Origin: Seiridium cupressi
Lineage: Eukaryota; Ascomycota; Sordariomycetes; Amphisphaeriales; Sporocadaceae
Assembly (NCBI GenBank): GCA_036674765.1
Contig: JARVKI010000122.1
Coordinates: 1-64,000 of the forward strand
DNA length: 64,000 nucleotides
Direction of reading: 5' to 3'
Under the pieces are notes generated by a model. That model was not told the origin of the DNA. It ran no database searches and saw only the letters and a list, made by a program, of their open reading frames with translations. This document shows, piece by piece, positions 1 through 10,725 of this stretch (position 1 is the first letter of the stretch; every line of letters starts with the position of its first letter). The position numbers and the translations under genes were made by a program.

Positions 1-91
1 TGGGGGGTTGGCCCCCGTTTTCTTGGGGTTTTTGTGCCCGTTTTCCCCGTCCAGGGCAAGGTTGGGGCTTTTTTTTTTGTCTGGTGTGTCG

Positions 92-116
92 CCCCCCCCC
101 CCCCCCCCCCCCCCCC
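92..116. repeat. Poly-C tract of 25 bases
   Basis: An uninterrupted run of 25 C residues follows a stretch with runs of G, T and C within the first 120 bases. It may be a true homopolymer or a sequencing/assembly artefact near a contig edge. The sequence alone cannot decide. Confidence 0.9.
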
Positions 117-3100
117 GTCGTACATCGCGGAGTTGCTTTGTCTACCATCAGGCTTCGAGTGCACTCTGACGTAGACTGGATGGATTATGAACGAAGAGGC
201 GGTTCCCACAGGCATGCTAAAGGTGCCACGGAGTCTATAAGGAAACCAATATGCTTGCTGTCATTGGCTTCCACACGTGGAGTTATAGCCTCCACAACCT
301 AATAGACTCTTCAGCCGCAATGGGTCCTGCTAATCCGACCAAGGGCTCCTTGGAAAAGTAATCTCGATCTGGGTCCCCCATGTCGGCCCCATCTCCAGGT
401 GTTCAATGTTCAGTTCGTGATTGTTTATCACTGGTCTGCCATTGGTGAGACCAGAAGCGAGGGAGAAGTGGAAATTCTCCGTGCTTGCTTGCATGAACCG
501 AGGTAGATCAATCCTTCTCAAGCCAAACCAAGGAGACAAATATCTAGGACGTCGTCCCTCTCCCTCTCTCGTCTTGCCTAGTTGGTTTGTTGGTTTGTTT
601 GACGCGCTTGACTTGGCTGCCTCCTGCGAACAGAGAGCAGATATAATACTGGTTCTTCAGACGTGAAATTTGACGGCAATGTTATGCCAATCAAGCATCG
701 GTTTCCCGCCCTCAGTCAATCTGAGCAGACTCTGATCCGGATCGACGTCACTTCAGATCGAAGAAACCAGATCATGGGCGGCGTATCACAATCTCGGTCT
801 AGGAGGGTTTTGTCCGCGCTTGCGGCGTACTACTCAACCTTAAAGCGTCTTGGCGTACCGGTTTCTGCCAGCTTTTTATAGTCGCCCGTTTGTGAGGGTC
901 GGCTAGTCTGCCATGTGGGAGCCCCAATCGAAAACATGACAAGCTGTCAGTGGACTGTTGTAGTGACGTTAAGCTTGACGGCATCGTGAGGTTCCGAGTA
1001 ATTCGACATGCGATTGGCTCAGCTTGCTGCATGGTAGCGGAGCCACATCCAATTCATATGGGCGTTCCTTTACTCAATGGGCCGTCTGTCAATACTAATG
1101 CCTGCCGCCAAGACCAGCGCCCCTTAAATAGCTCGGCCGGAGCCCCAGTTTAACAGTCTTCGGCTAGCTACCTGTTAGACACGGATACAGGAAGCAAAAA
1201 GGCCTAGCTCATCCAGCTCTCCCAGATCGCGCGACGTTTGCTCCCGTCAGGGCGGCGCCATGTACTTACCCAAGAGGATCAAGTCAGTGGCTGGGAAATC
1301 CCCGTCGCATTTTCTATCCCTTCATCAAATAACCAAGATTCAATGTTCCGCTTTGGTATCCAGATGCCATCTGGTAGACATTCATCTAGAAAATGACGTT
1401 TCAAGCCATTGGAACTATGATTATTCATGAGTTGTTTGTTTTGAAAGATGCTGTATATCGTCAGAGTCCACTTATGCGAAAAGAATGGAACTTTAGAGAT
1501 GCTGAACAATTGTTTCCCAGCATAAAGTCTGGTATGTCGCCCGCTTCAACTGGAATTAATAGCCCTTGACCAGGAGAATGTGGTGAATTGCATGTCGTGA
1601 AAGGCCACAAGATGAAAGGAATATAAATTCTACACTGCTGACTTACACCATCTGCAGAAAGTCATCTGCCATGTTATGATAGTTTCCAAAAATGGATTTC
1701 TTTTCTTTTGAGCCTCGGATATTTGATCATCGGACAGATGACGCCCACACAAAGGTGAATCTGGTTGCTGGAGACTAAATCCCCCAAATACTGTTAAGTC
1801 TAAAGGGGGGAAGGCATCGTAAAGCATACTATGTTCGTTATTAAAGCGCCTCTGAAGGATGAAAACGCTGTCTCCCGAGCCTGTATTCATGGTGGTGGTA
1901 AGGCTAATGATGTATCGCGTTTGTCCCGCACAGAATTAGGTGCGGAATATGAGTTAGCAAAAGCTATGAATTAGTTTACGGATATCTTAGAATGGTCTTA
2001 TTGCCACGATGACATTGCTTTGGGTACTGGAGCAACGAGGTATCCCGGTGGCTCGATAGCACCAGACTAACAAAGAGATCAACTAGTGCCAAAAGCAGCA
2101 TCCAGAAGCTCCGAGGGCAATCCACCCAGGGCGTTAGGATCCGTTTTCCTTGTTTATTCTATCACAGATCTACGTTGTATTCTTGTGTACTTGGTTCCTT
2201 TCTTTGAGGTGTTCCTTTCAGTGTGCCAGCCCCAGTCTAGAAGAGGCTCGGTTTTGAAGCTATATCCACATGATACCCTTTCCTAGGATGCTTGAGCATC
2301 GCTTTCTTGCGACCATTGAGGTCCTCATAACATACTCTTGAAATTGTGGGAAATGGATTGGCTGCAATGTTCCCAACTGAATTTGAGCCATCCTCTCGCG
2401 AGTCGCTCCGCTCACAGCAACCGCAATAGAGGGCGAGCGTCTTAGGTGATTCGTCCTACGAACACATAGCAAAGCATATCCAATAAATCCTTCTCAGTGT
2501 TTCGACTACAGTGGGGGTTCTGATCTCAAATATGGGTACTTGAGTTCCTCTAGATCACAAGAGAAGACTGATTATCCAGACGTCGTTCATCTGTAGGTGA
2601 TAATTTGCCTAGATTAAGTACCATTTGGTGCCAAGAACTACAATCGATCATGTATCTTATCATTAACACCTCGAAAAGCTCTGCCCAATGAATACGTGCA
2701 GTCACTGTTCGAGTGATACTAGACGGTTGCGGTTTTGTTCCCTTTCTCTTGTGATCTGGAGGACTCAGGGGCCCATATTTGTCGTAATCTGTGGTACGGT
2801 TCTAAAGCATTTTGAGGACGACCAATGCCAAATCAAATACATATGTAGCATGGCTTCCCACGTAGATGGGTAGAGTGGGACCTAGTTCTGGACTGTCATG
2901 TGTTGAACCCGCATAGTTTTCCGAAGTCGAATAGGAAACAAATCTTCGGATCACTAGGGACGAGACTATCATGTTCTTAAATACGTCATTATGGTGGATA
3001 ATGCGTCCTTCCAACCACTCAACCTACCGCAAAGATATCGCAGCCTGGATGTAAATAGTTTCATGCTGCTTAATAACGTAATTCAGTTTGCGTCTACTTG

Positions 3101-3941
3101 TGCCTTCCGCTCTAAATCAATATCCATGATTTGCTGGACTACTTGACTCCGATTCGACGATATAGGACCTGCATCTCATGGAGCACGATTTCAAGATTTC
3201 AAAGTTCTAGAGGTCCATGAAATTCTCATAGCCCTGAATGTCAACAACTATGTGTTGGATAAGATGTTTTACATTATATACGATGACTAATTATACCGGA
3301 CCCTTGAATTCTGTCCTCCTGACCACTTTTCATATGCTTACCGTGAACTATAAGAGCATAGTGAGGATGAGAGCGTAAGCAATTTGTGGCGGTTATGAAC
3401 AATTAAAGCCAGTGTCATATGAGTTCAAGCTTTCTCGTTATGTACAAACGGCGCAAACCACGCATTGGAGATATACGAAAGGTTTTGTTAAAAGAATAGG
3501 GTAGACAATATATGAACACTATGATGGCAGACAGTCGGGATAGTCAAAATGCAACAATATTGATGGAATAGAGGAACATAGAGGACCCGATGAGGTCACA
3601 TCTATTTACTACTCGGCTACACTTGGAACCACACGATATAGGAAAATTACCATTTTAGAGAAGTTGAAGAGTTTCCGGTAACTTGGACTAGGACTGACAA
3701 TCCAGCCTCAAATGCCGATTGCTAGTGATGATGCTATACAGTAGACAGAAGAGTTGGCGCACCTTAAGACAGTAAGAGAAAATTTATGATTAATCAAGAT
3801 TCATTCATTTTGCAAACGTCGAAGGTGTGGCTCAAAATAGCCATGTTAGTGGTATCAAGAGGCCCTTCGACCGACTGTGCAGGCGAGGTCAAACCGAATT
3901 AAACCGAGGATGCATAGTGTGGGTCATCAGGGGTTCGCACT

Positions 3942-4007
3942 CCCCAGAAAAAGAATGTCCTGAGGGGCAGATCCCGAGGCTAGGAGAATGGCTGGGGCCG
4001 GCTGGGG
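3942..4007. promoter_or_regulatory. Cluster of three CreA-type CTGGGG motifs
   Basis: CCCCAG at 3942-3947 (CTGGGG on the minus strand) and CTGGGG at 3992-3997 and 4002-4007 all fit the SYGGRG consensus of the fungal carbon-catabolite repressor CreA/CRE1. Two are direct repeats four bases apart, and paired sites are the arrangement known to matter for CreA. They lie about 190-255 bp upstream of the 2-methylcitrate dehydratase start. Glucose repression of that gene is an inference. Confidence 0.45.
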
Positions 4008-4194
4008 TAACAGTGAGCGCCGTGACGCCCTGTCAGATTACATTAAAGCCTTGCTAAACCCACTGTAGCCGGTGAGAGTGTTACTGGCGAGAGCTAGCTT
4101 GCAGCATATTTGCTCAATTGACTTTCTCATACAATTTATTCTTTCTCCAATTTCTTAATCCCCGTCTCCCGAGCAAGACAGCGGAAGAGACAAG

Positions 4195-5998
4195 ATGTCT
4201 GCTGTCAATCGCAGCCTGCGAACAGCTTCGAGAACACTGCGCGTTCAGCCTACCGCCAAGCTCCAGCGAACAGCTCCTCTAGCCCCCTCAGCGAAGCTCG
4301 GCGCCGCCCCTCGCACATCTTCTGTTGCTGCTGCATCGCGAGCCAATTCCTTCTCCACCATAGCTCCTCGACAAAGCGCAGCGCCCGCCATGCCTACCGA
4401 AGGACGAGAATACGATCCCGAAATCAAGGACATTGCTAGCTATGTCCACAACACACCTATTGACTCTGATCTGGCCGTGAGTTCTTGCGTTGCTTCCTCT
4501 GGGGAGGCGGACGTCTGGTCTTGTTCCCAACTCCAGATTTCTACCCCGCGTCCCGCATTCTTCAGAACTGCCGCGGCTAACCGTCGACTTTTTGTCGCGA
4601 CAATAGTTTGACACAGCACGATGGGTGTTCATTGATACCCTAGGCTGCGGCCTCGAGGGCCTTCGCTTCAAGGAGTGCACAAAGCTTTTGGGGCCGATTG
4701 TCCCGGGGACTGTCGTCCCAAATGGCCCCAAGGTCCCGGGTACCGACTTTCAGTTGGACCCGGTCAACGCCGCCTTCAACATTGGTGCCATGATCCGATG
4801 GCTCGATTACAACGACTGCTGGCTGGCCGCTGAATGGGGCCACCCTTCCGACAACTTGGGTGCTATCCTGGCGGTTGCCGACTGGATTACACGGACGAAC
4901 AAGGCCGGCGGTAACATTGCTGGGGGCAAGCAGTTCACCATCCGAGATGTGCTGGAGGGCATGATCAAGGCACACGAGATCCAGGGCTGCTTGGCCCTTC
5001 TCAACTCCTATAACAGGGTCGGTCTCGACCACGTCGTGCTAGTCAAGGTTGCCAGCACTGCCGTAGTCTCCAAGATGCTGGGCTTGAGCGAAAAGCAAAC
5101 CGCCGATGCCGTGACCCAGGCCTGGGTTGATGGCCAGAGCCTGCGAACCTACCGGCACTCGCCGAACACCATGTCGCGGAAGTCGTGGGCTGCCGGTGAT
5201 GCCTGCCAGCGCGCTGTGAACTTGGCACTGAAGGTCTTGAAGGGCGAGCCCGGCATCCCCACCGTCCTCTCCGCACCTGTGTGGGGTTTCTACGATGTCT
5301 TGTTCAAGGGCAAGAAATTCGAGTTCCAACGGCCCTATGGCAGCTACGTCATGGAGAATGTTCTCTTCAAGGTCTCGTACCCGGCCGAGTTCCACTCCCA
5401 GACTGCGGTCGAAGCCTCAGAGAAGATCCACGCCATTCTAAAGGAACAGGGCAAGTCAGCCGCTGATATCAAGGGCGTGACCATCCGAACACATGAGGCC
5501 TGTGTTCGCATCATTGACAAGCAGTTCAAGCCCATGGACAACTTCGCCGACCGTGATCACTGCATTCAGTACATGGCCGCTGTGATGCTCGTCTTCGGCC
5601 GCCTCGAAGCTACTGACTACACGGATGGCGGTGAGGCTGCCACCTCCGAGCTCGTTGAGTCCCTTCGCAAGAAGATTAAGTGTGTCGAGGACCCACAATA
5701 CACCAGGGACTACCACGACCCTGCCCTCCGAACCATCTCCAATGCCCTGACTGTCGAGCTGAACGACGGCACCGTGTTGGACGAGGTTGTCGTTGAGGCT
5801 CCTCTCGGTCACAGACTACGACGAGAGGAGGCCAAGCCCCACATTCTGGAGAAATACAAGAGACATCTTGGACACCACTTTTCCGAGTCCAAGGTCAAGC
5901 AGCTCATTGACCTTGGTCTGGATGGCAAGAAGCTGGAGTCTACCCCTGTTGACGGGTACGTTGACTTGTACACTGTCAAGGACAGCAAGTTTTTCTAG
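4195..5998 (+). CDS. 2-methylcitrate dehydratase (PrpD/MmgE family), mitochondrial
   Basis: This enzyme dehydrates 2-methylcitrate to 2-methyl-cis-aconitate in the methylcitrate cycle, which removes toxic propionyl-CoA in mitochondria. Exons are 4195-4476 and 4607-5998; the intron starts GTGAGT and ends AATAG, and joining gives SDLA-FDTARWVF in frame, 557 aa. The first 65 residues are rich in Arg, Ser and Ala with almost no acidic residues, as expected for a mitochondrial presequence. The mature part carries PrpD-family blocks, including WLDYNDCWLAAEWGHPSDN and, further on, RTYRHSPNTMSRKSW. Length fits fungal homologues. No methylcitrate synthase or methylisocitrate lyase gene lies nearby, so it stands alone. 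CreA-like motifs lie upstream. A generic MmgE/PrpD dehydratase with another substrate is the main alternative. Confidence 0.9.
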
Positions 5999-6204
5999 AG
6001 GCACTACCATCGCCAGCCCGGGTCATATTAGATGTAGATTGGATAATATATAAATGTCTTTGATCTTCTGCCTCTTAAGCTTCTCTCTTTCGGGTATGTC
6101 GTTTTGATCTGGCTATGATCATCTTGGGCTTATTACAAAATCATTGCCCATTATCAGGATGCCATTGCTCATTTATGTGTGTGAAAGCCCACTCGCCGCA
6201 TCAT

Positions 6205-7294
6205 CTAGCTTGCTGCAGCGCTGAACTGTAGATTTTCGTTACCCACGACCGTGTTCAGCACATTGACGCCGTTGACCTGCCCAGTCCCACCCTGCATGAC
6301 ATCCGAGAAGCTATCGGCCATCAATTGCACTCCACTCACGAAGTCCTTCTCGTCGAACTCGCAATGTCCACCATTGGGTGAATTGTCCACCGTCTGCAGC
6401 GCCCCGACTTGGTCCGCGCTCAGACCGGCATCCGTCGCAGCCTGCTCGTACGCCGCTACACTCTGCGGGATGCTCTGCTGCAGCTCCGCCAACTCCTGCT
6501 GAGTCGACTGGAAATGGATCTTGGTGTTCGCCACGACGGCGTTGGCGTCCACGAAGTCGACCTGCGGGGCCAGGCCGCCGCAGTTGAGCAGCACGCCGTT
6601 GCCCTGGAAGTTGGTCATGTGCGCCGGCACGAAGAAGCCCGACAGCATGAGGCTGCCGCCCGACACGCCCGTGAAGAAGACGTTGGAGGCGTTGAACGCC
6701 ATGACCTGCGGCAGCACGTTCTGCACGAGGTCGTTGACGGCCTGCGCGTGCGCCACCCCGTCGGTCCGCTCGAGGCCCGAGCCGCCGCCCCAGAACAGGT
6801 TCGGGTCGGGCGCGAGGACGGCCACGCCGGCCAGGTTGGCCTGCACGGCCTGGTTCGGGAAGTCGAAGAACGACTGCCCGCCGTCGCCGTGCAGGAGGAC
6901 GTTGAGGCCGAGGCTGCCCGTGGCGTTGGCGGCTTGTGTGGCACCGTCGACGCCCGAGTCGGCCGTGAACTGGTCTGCCGGGCCTGAGATCTTGAAGCGA
7001 AGTGGGAGGCCGCTTTGGTGACGCATGTTAGTCACATGTTGCCCTGAACCGTCATGGTGCTTTGAGGGCGAGTGCTTACTTCACTTGCGCGGTAGTGTCT
7101 AGGATGGTCGAGCCATCGGTCGCAGTCGAGATGCCCTGTGGGATCTGCTGGGCCTGCTGGAAAGCAGTCTGGGCCTTCTGTTTTCCTCCACCAGTGGTGG
7201 CCTTGGTCCTGGCTCGCGGGTTGAGCTGAGGGCCCGGAAGAGCTTCGACGGCTGCGAGTAGGCCGAGGGCCAGAAGGGAGCGAATGGTCAACAT
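6205..7294 (-). CDS. Secreted serine hydrolase, esterase/PHB-depolymerase-like
   Basis: Minus-strand exons 7294-7080 and 7012-6205 flank a 67-nt intron (GTAAGC...CAAAG). The join reads TAQVN-GLPLRFKIS and gives 340 aa. The N-terminus (MLTIRSLLALGLLAAVEALP) is a clear signal peptide, so the protein should be secreted. Two alpha/beta-hydrolase signs are visible: HGDGG near residues 113-117, which could form the oxyanion hole, and the nucleophile elbow GVSGGS with the serine near residue 189. NGGHCEFDEKD near the C-terminus could supply the catalytic histidine. Related fungal proteins are often annotated misleadingly as 'cyclin-like F-box', but I see no F-box or cyclin feature. The substrate is unknown. 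Confidence 0.72.
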
Positions 7295-8676
7295 TCTTGT
7301 ATATTAACGTATATGATTTAGGTATGCAAAAAGGACGAACCAGTCGCAGCAAGAAAAGAAGAACGGTCAGATAGAGCCAAGCTGATGGATGGGAATCAAT
7401 CCACAGATCACTTCGACTCTCGAGGCACCACTTCACAAACGTCGAAATCGGGGGAATTGATTATATAGAAGACAAGACCGAACGAGACCTCGCCGCCAAC
7501 CCAAGACGGGATTCAAAACAGAGGCAGCACGACCTTCTAGAAGAGTGACGAGCACCGCGACCCCAGTGCAACATCGCACCTCGTATGCCATCTTTCGACA
7601 CGCGCCCTTGCGGCAAACCTCAATGCCCTCGCTGGAGTTTGGCCATGTGCCTCTTGCCAAGATGCCAAGAGACGGGAGCGCGCTGTCCCTGGCGGCGGTT
7701 GGTGCTCTTATGGGCCAGACGGCGTGCGGGCGCAGCTGCTTTCGAGGCTTCCTGGCAGGTTTAGGGCTGCTCGAACAGTCATCTGAAGTATCCCCAAACT
7801 GCGTTTGTTTGAGGATATGGTGTTCTGATACAGAATGCTCATGGTGCGGTGCTGATCATTGGCTCTTCTTGGCGTTTGAGACGCCCCTGTCCTCCCCCAC
7901 ACGCCAAACTGGGGATTTTCAGGGCTTCCTTAAGCTTGTTTGAACTAATTAGTCACTGTTTGGATAAGAGAAACCCGTCCTATGGCTGTGATACCACACC
8001 ACTTACATAGAACAAGGGCGACGGGTAGTTGAGATGGCCTGTGGTCTGCAAATGTGAAGACGGCCAAAGTCCAATTTGGTTGGAATGCTCCGTAATTTAA
8101 AGTCACAGTTCAGTTAGTCAGCTTTATTCACTAATTGGACCTCTGAGCCGAAACGGCACCACATTCATAAGAATTATTTATTGCGTGTTTGGCAAGGCCC
8201 TTCGAGACCATACTTTCAATTGCACAGCGGTCTTATGGACGCGATAGCTACTAGTTTTGTACCCTTTCAAACCCACTATAGTACGCTAAACGAGTGCATG
8301 ATGACTATTTCCAAACCCGAAAAGCTACAAGTTGTCGCTGTGTCCCTCGCACAAAAACGCCAATGATGCTTAGAGTGTACAATAAGTGCCAACACAAACA
8401 CTAGACCGATGGCATATCCCGAGATGGAGCGTTTTATCCGGTGCATATGATCTGGCAATTTGGTCATTAGAGAGACAACATGAATGCAGAGATGCAATCC
8501 ATCATACCCTTGAACCATCTACTAGGATAGAGCAGTCGGGAAAATGTGCTTTATCCTGGTAAGGCATGGCTGTTCCCTCGGTATATCGCCGTTGTAAAAA
8601 CGGAAATGGACTAGGTCAGTTCCAAGCCAGAAGGACTCTCGGTCCTTTGCAGGCAAGAAGGATCTCGATTTTGCTT
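7295..8676. other. Intergenic spacer, 1.4 kb
   Basis: It holds the divergent promoter region of the esterase and the 3' side of the zinc-finger gene. No gene, strong repeat or RNA was seen. Confidence 0.6.
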
Positions 8677-10725
8677 TCATCTTACGGGCAACGGCTCCAC
8701 TGTGGGATTGATCCCATGTTTGTTCACCATGTGCCTTCTCCAATTATCCTTGCGTGGGAAAGATTTGCCGCCGATGAAGTATTGGCAGCTCTCTTGGGTG
8801 CAGTGGAAACCCTGTTTCTTTTCGTGTTTGTCGTTAATATGCCGGTCAAGATGTGTCTTCGTGCCGAATTTCTTGCCGCAGTCTTGGTATGGGCAGACAT
8901 GCCGCCGGTCATGGTATCTCTTATGGTGATTGAGCTTATGAATCTGGTCAAACTTACGGCCACACTCTTCGCAAGTCAAGACGGGCCTGGGGGATCCTGC
9001 TGAATCTGGCGGCGAAACGCTACTGTCCGTTTTCAACATTGTGTTCGACGGGGCGGGAGAAGGCGATGATGTGATGTCAGTACCCGGTGTTCTTCCAGTC
9101 GAGGGATCTGTCGAGGTCGTCCCCGCAGGTGTCGACCAATCAGATGGCCCGTCGGTAAGAAAAGCTTCATCTATGGCGATTTGTGGTGCCTCTTGATACC
9201 CTGCCTCTTCGACCTCGTCCTCGTCCTCGTCCTCATCGTAATCCGACTCATCAGCATGGTCTGCGTCTTCTAGGTCATGACCGGCCACATGATCTGTTGC
9301 GTGTGTAACGGAAGGGGATTCAGCGCTGTAAGGTGGCGACGTCGGTGGTGATACAGACGTAGAGGCTATTCGTATTAACTCTGCATTTGTGTACACTGCC
9401 TTCTCAGCTGCGTTCGAGGGCCGCATGATGTCCATGGGATTGACCGCACTAAAGCCTGCCCCCTCAAGTGGTGGAGAATTAGACCCACGCACAACTGAAG
9501 TCCTATCACGGCCGACCAGATCATTTTTATCTATTTCCATTGGTTCTGGGAGGTCGGGACTCTGGAATCTCGTGGCTTGCCGTGCCACGGCTTTGTCACT
9601 AGGGGTTGGCTTATGAAGCAAAGCCGCCGATGGTAGTTGAGAGTCCAGGGTAGGTTGAGTCTGCATCGAGTCCAGTCTATGCGGAACTTGGCCAGAGGTA
9701 TCCCCGGAAGGACCACGTCGCTTTGCCCTCTTGTGACCATGGGTGTCGAAGTGGCTTGAATCACTCATCTCCTGGGGTTCTTCGAACAGCTCCGTGTCGG
9801 GCCCAAAACCGCGAGCCTGGTTCGCCCCCTCGCCTTCTATAGAATAGAGGGCAACATCTGGGTGGCTAGTAGATAAAGATGGTCGGACCTTGCCTTCCTC
9901 CATTGCAATCTCCGACACACGAGTGGATCGCTTCCTCTTGGGCATGAACCCTTTGGTGAGACGACTCCATGTTGAGCCTTTGCTGTTTTTGCGACTATGG
10001 CGTGATTTCCGGAGTTGCTCTTCGTATAGTTCCGTCATCTGCCTGGTCGGTGCAGATGGTATCTGTTCTGGGTCTGAATCCATAGCGATAGTGGTATCGT
10101 AATAACTGGCGGCACCACCATCTATGACGGTGGCAGGAGGGACATACTCAGTCTGGCCATCGAAGTCCTGGCCGTCTAATGACTGAGACGGGTAATTGGC
10201 CTGGCTGGGAGCCTGGAAGGGATCCGCGGCATCGGCGACAGGTCTTCCGTCTTCTGGTGGAAAGTGTTGCGGTGCATCCATGCTTTGAGTCCACACAGGG
10301 CCGCCGCGTTCGAACTGTGCATTCCCAATCCATGGTTGGGCATATGCACCTTGAGTGAGTTGAGGTTGGCCAGTGGTCTGCTCAGGGTCGGGAACAGAGA
10401 GCCTGCGGTCTGTTTCAATGGGCTTGTCCTCTTCTGCCGGCAGGGACTGTGAACGCTTCCACCGAAAATATAGAAAGCCCACGACGACTGATATCAAGGT
10501 CACCCCGATGATGGAGCCGATGACAGCTCCGGCAATGGCACCACCGCTCATGTCTGACCGTGCCGCTATGGCAGCTCTTGATGTGAGATGTGGGGCCATG
10601 TTGCTTGACCCCGGGTTTTCGGGTGCCATGCGTCGAACTGTCTCTGGCGGTGCTGATAGCAACGTTCGAGCAGCATTTGTTGAACCGAGGGCGTGAACAT
10701 GGCGTGGCTCCATGTGGGCGGCCAT
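8677..10725 (-). CDS. C2H2 zinc-finger protein with a single transmembrane helix
   Basis: From the first in-frame ATG (10725) this encodes 682 aa. Residues about 61-87 form one strong transmembrane helix rich in Gly, Ile and Val (GGAIAGAVIGSIIGVTL... continuing VVVGFLYF), followed at once by RWKR, so the long C-terminal part should face the cytosol. Next comes a 450-residue acidic, Ser/Pro-rich region with basic clusters PKRKR and KRAKRRG (possible nuclear signals) and a Glu/Asp run. The C-terminus (about 585-672) holds C2H2 fingers: CEECGRKFDQIHKLNHHKRYH, CPYQDCGKKF...H...H, and a third, irregular one starting CTQESC. The frame stays open upstream to about 10836, and TGAC...CTACACAG just upstream looks like an intron end, so a 5' exon may be missing. 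A membrane-tethered transcription factor is the natural inference. Confidence 0.75.
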   Translation of the reverse strand: MAAHMEPRHVHALGSTNAARTLLSAPPETVRRMAPENPGSSNMAPHLTSRAAIAARSDMSGGAIAGAVIGSIIGVTLISVVVGFLYFRWKRSQSLPAEEDKPIETDRRLSVPDPEQTTGQPQLTQGAYAQPWIGNAQFERGGPVWTQSMDAPQHFPPEDGRPVADAADPFQAPSQANYPSQSLDGQDFDGQTEYVPPATVIDGGAASYYDTTIAMDSDPEQIPSAPTRQMTELYEEQLRKSRHSRKNSKGSTWSRLTKGFMPKRKRSTRVSEIAMEEGKVRPSLSTSHPDVALYSIEGEGANQARGFGPDTELFEEPQEMSDSSHFDTHGHKRAKRRGPSGDTSGQVPHRLDSMQTQPTLDSQLPSAALLHKPTPSDKAVARQATRFQSPDLPEPMEIDKNDLVGRDRTSVVRGSNSPPLEGAGFSAVNPMDIMRPSNAAEKAVYTNAELIRIASTSVSPPTSPPYSAESPSVTHATDHVAGHDLEDADHADESDYDEDEDEDEVEEAGYQEAPQIAIDEAFLTDGPSDWSTPAGTTSTDPSTGRTPGTDITSSPSPAPSNTMLKTDSSVSPPDSAGSPRPVLTCEECGRKFDQIHKLNHHKRYHDRRHVCPYQDCGKKFGTKTHLDRHINDKHEKKQGFHCTQESCQYFIGGKSFPRKDNWRRHMVNKHGINPTVEPLPVR

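Larger units (their letters stand above)
1..4194. other. Gene-empty left flank (about 4.2 kb)
   Basis: I see no credible gene here. Open frames are short, lack recognisable motifs and overlap on both strands. The first 120 bases are unusually rich in G, C and T homopolymers, unlike the rest of the window. The last 250 bases before the methylcitrate dehydratase start hold CTGGGG motifs and are probably its promoter. Confidence 0.7.

Noticed and set aside
4240..5812. Several long minus-strand open frames under the methylcitrate dehydratase gene
   Set aside because: They are antisense shadows of a GC-rich coding sequence with strong codon bias on the plus strand.
6251..7021. Plus-strand frames of up to 192 codons opposite the esterase
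   Set aside because: Their composition (His/Arg/Val-rich, without motifs) is that of antisense translation.
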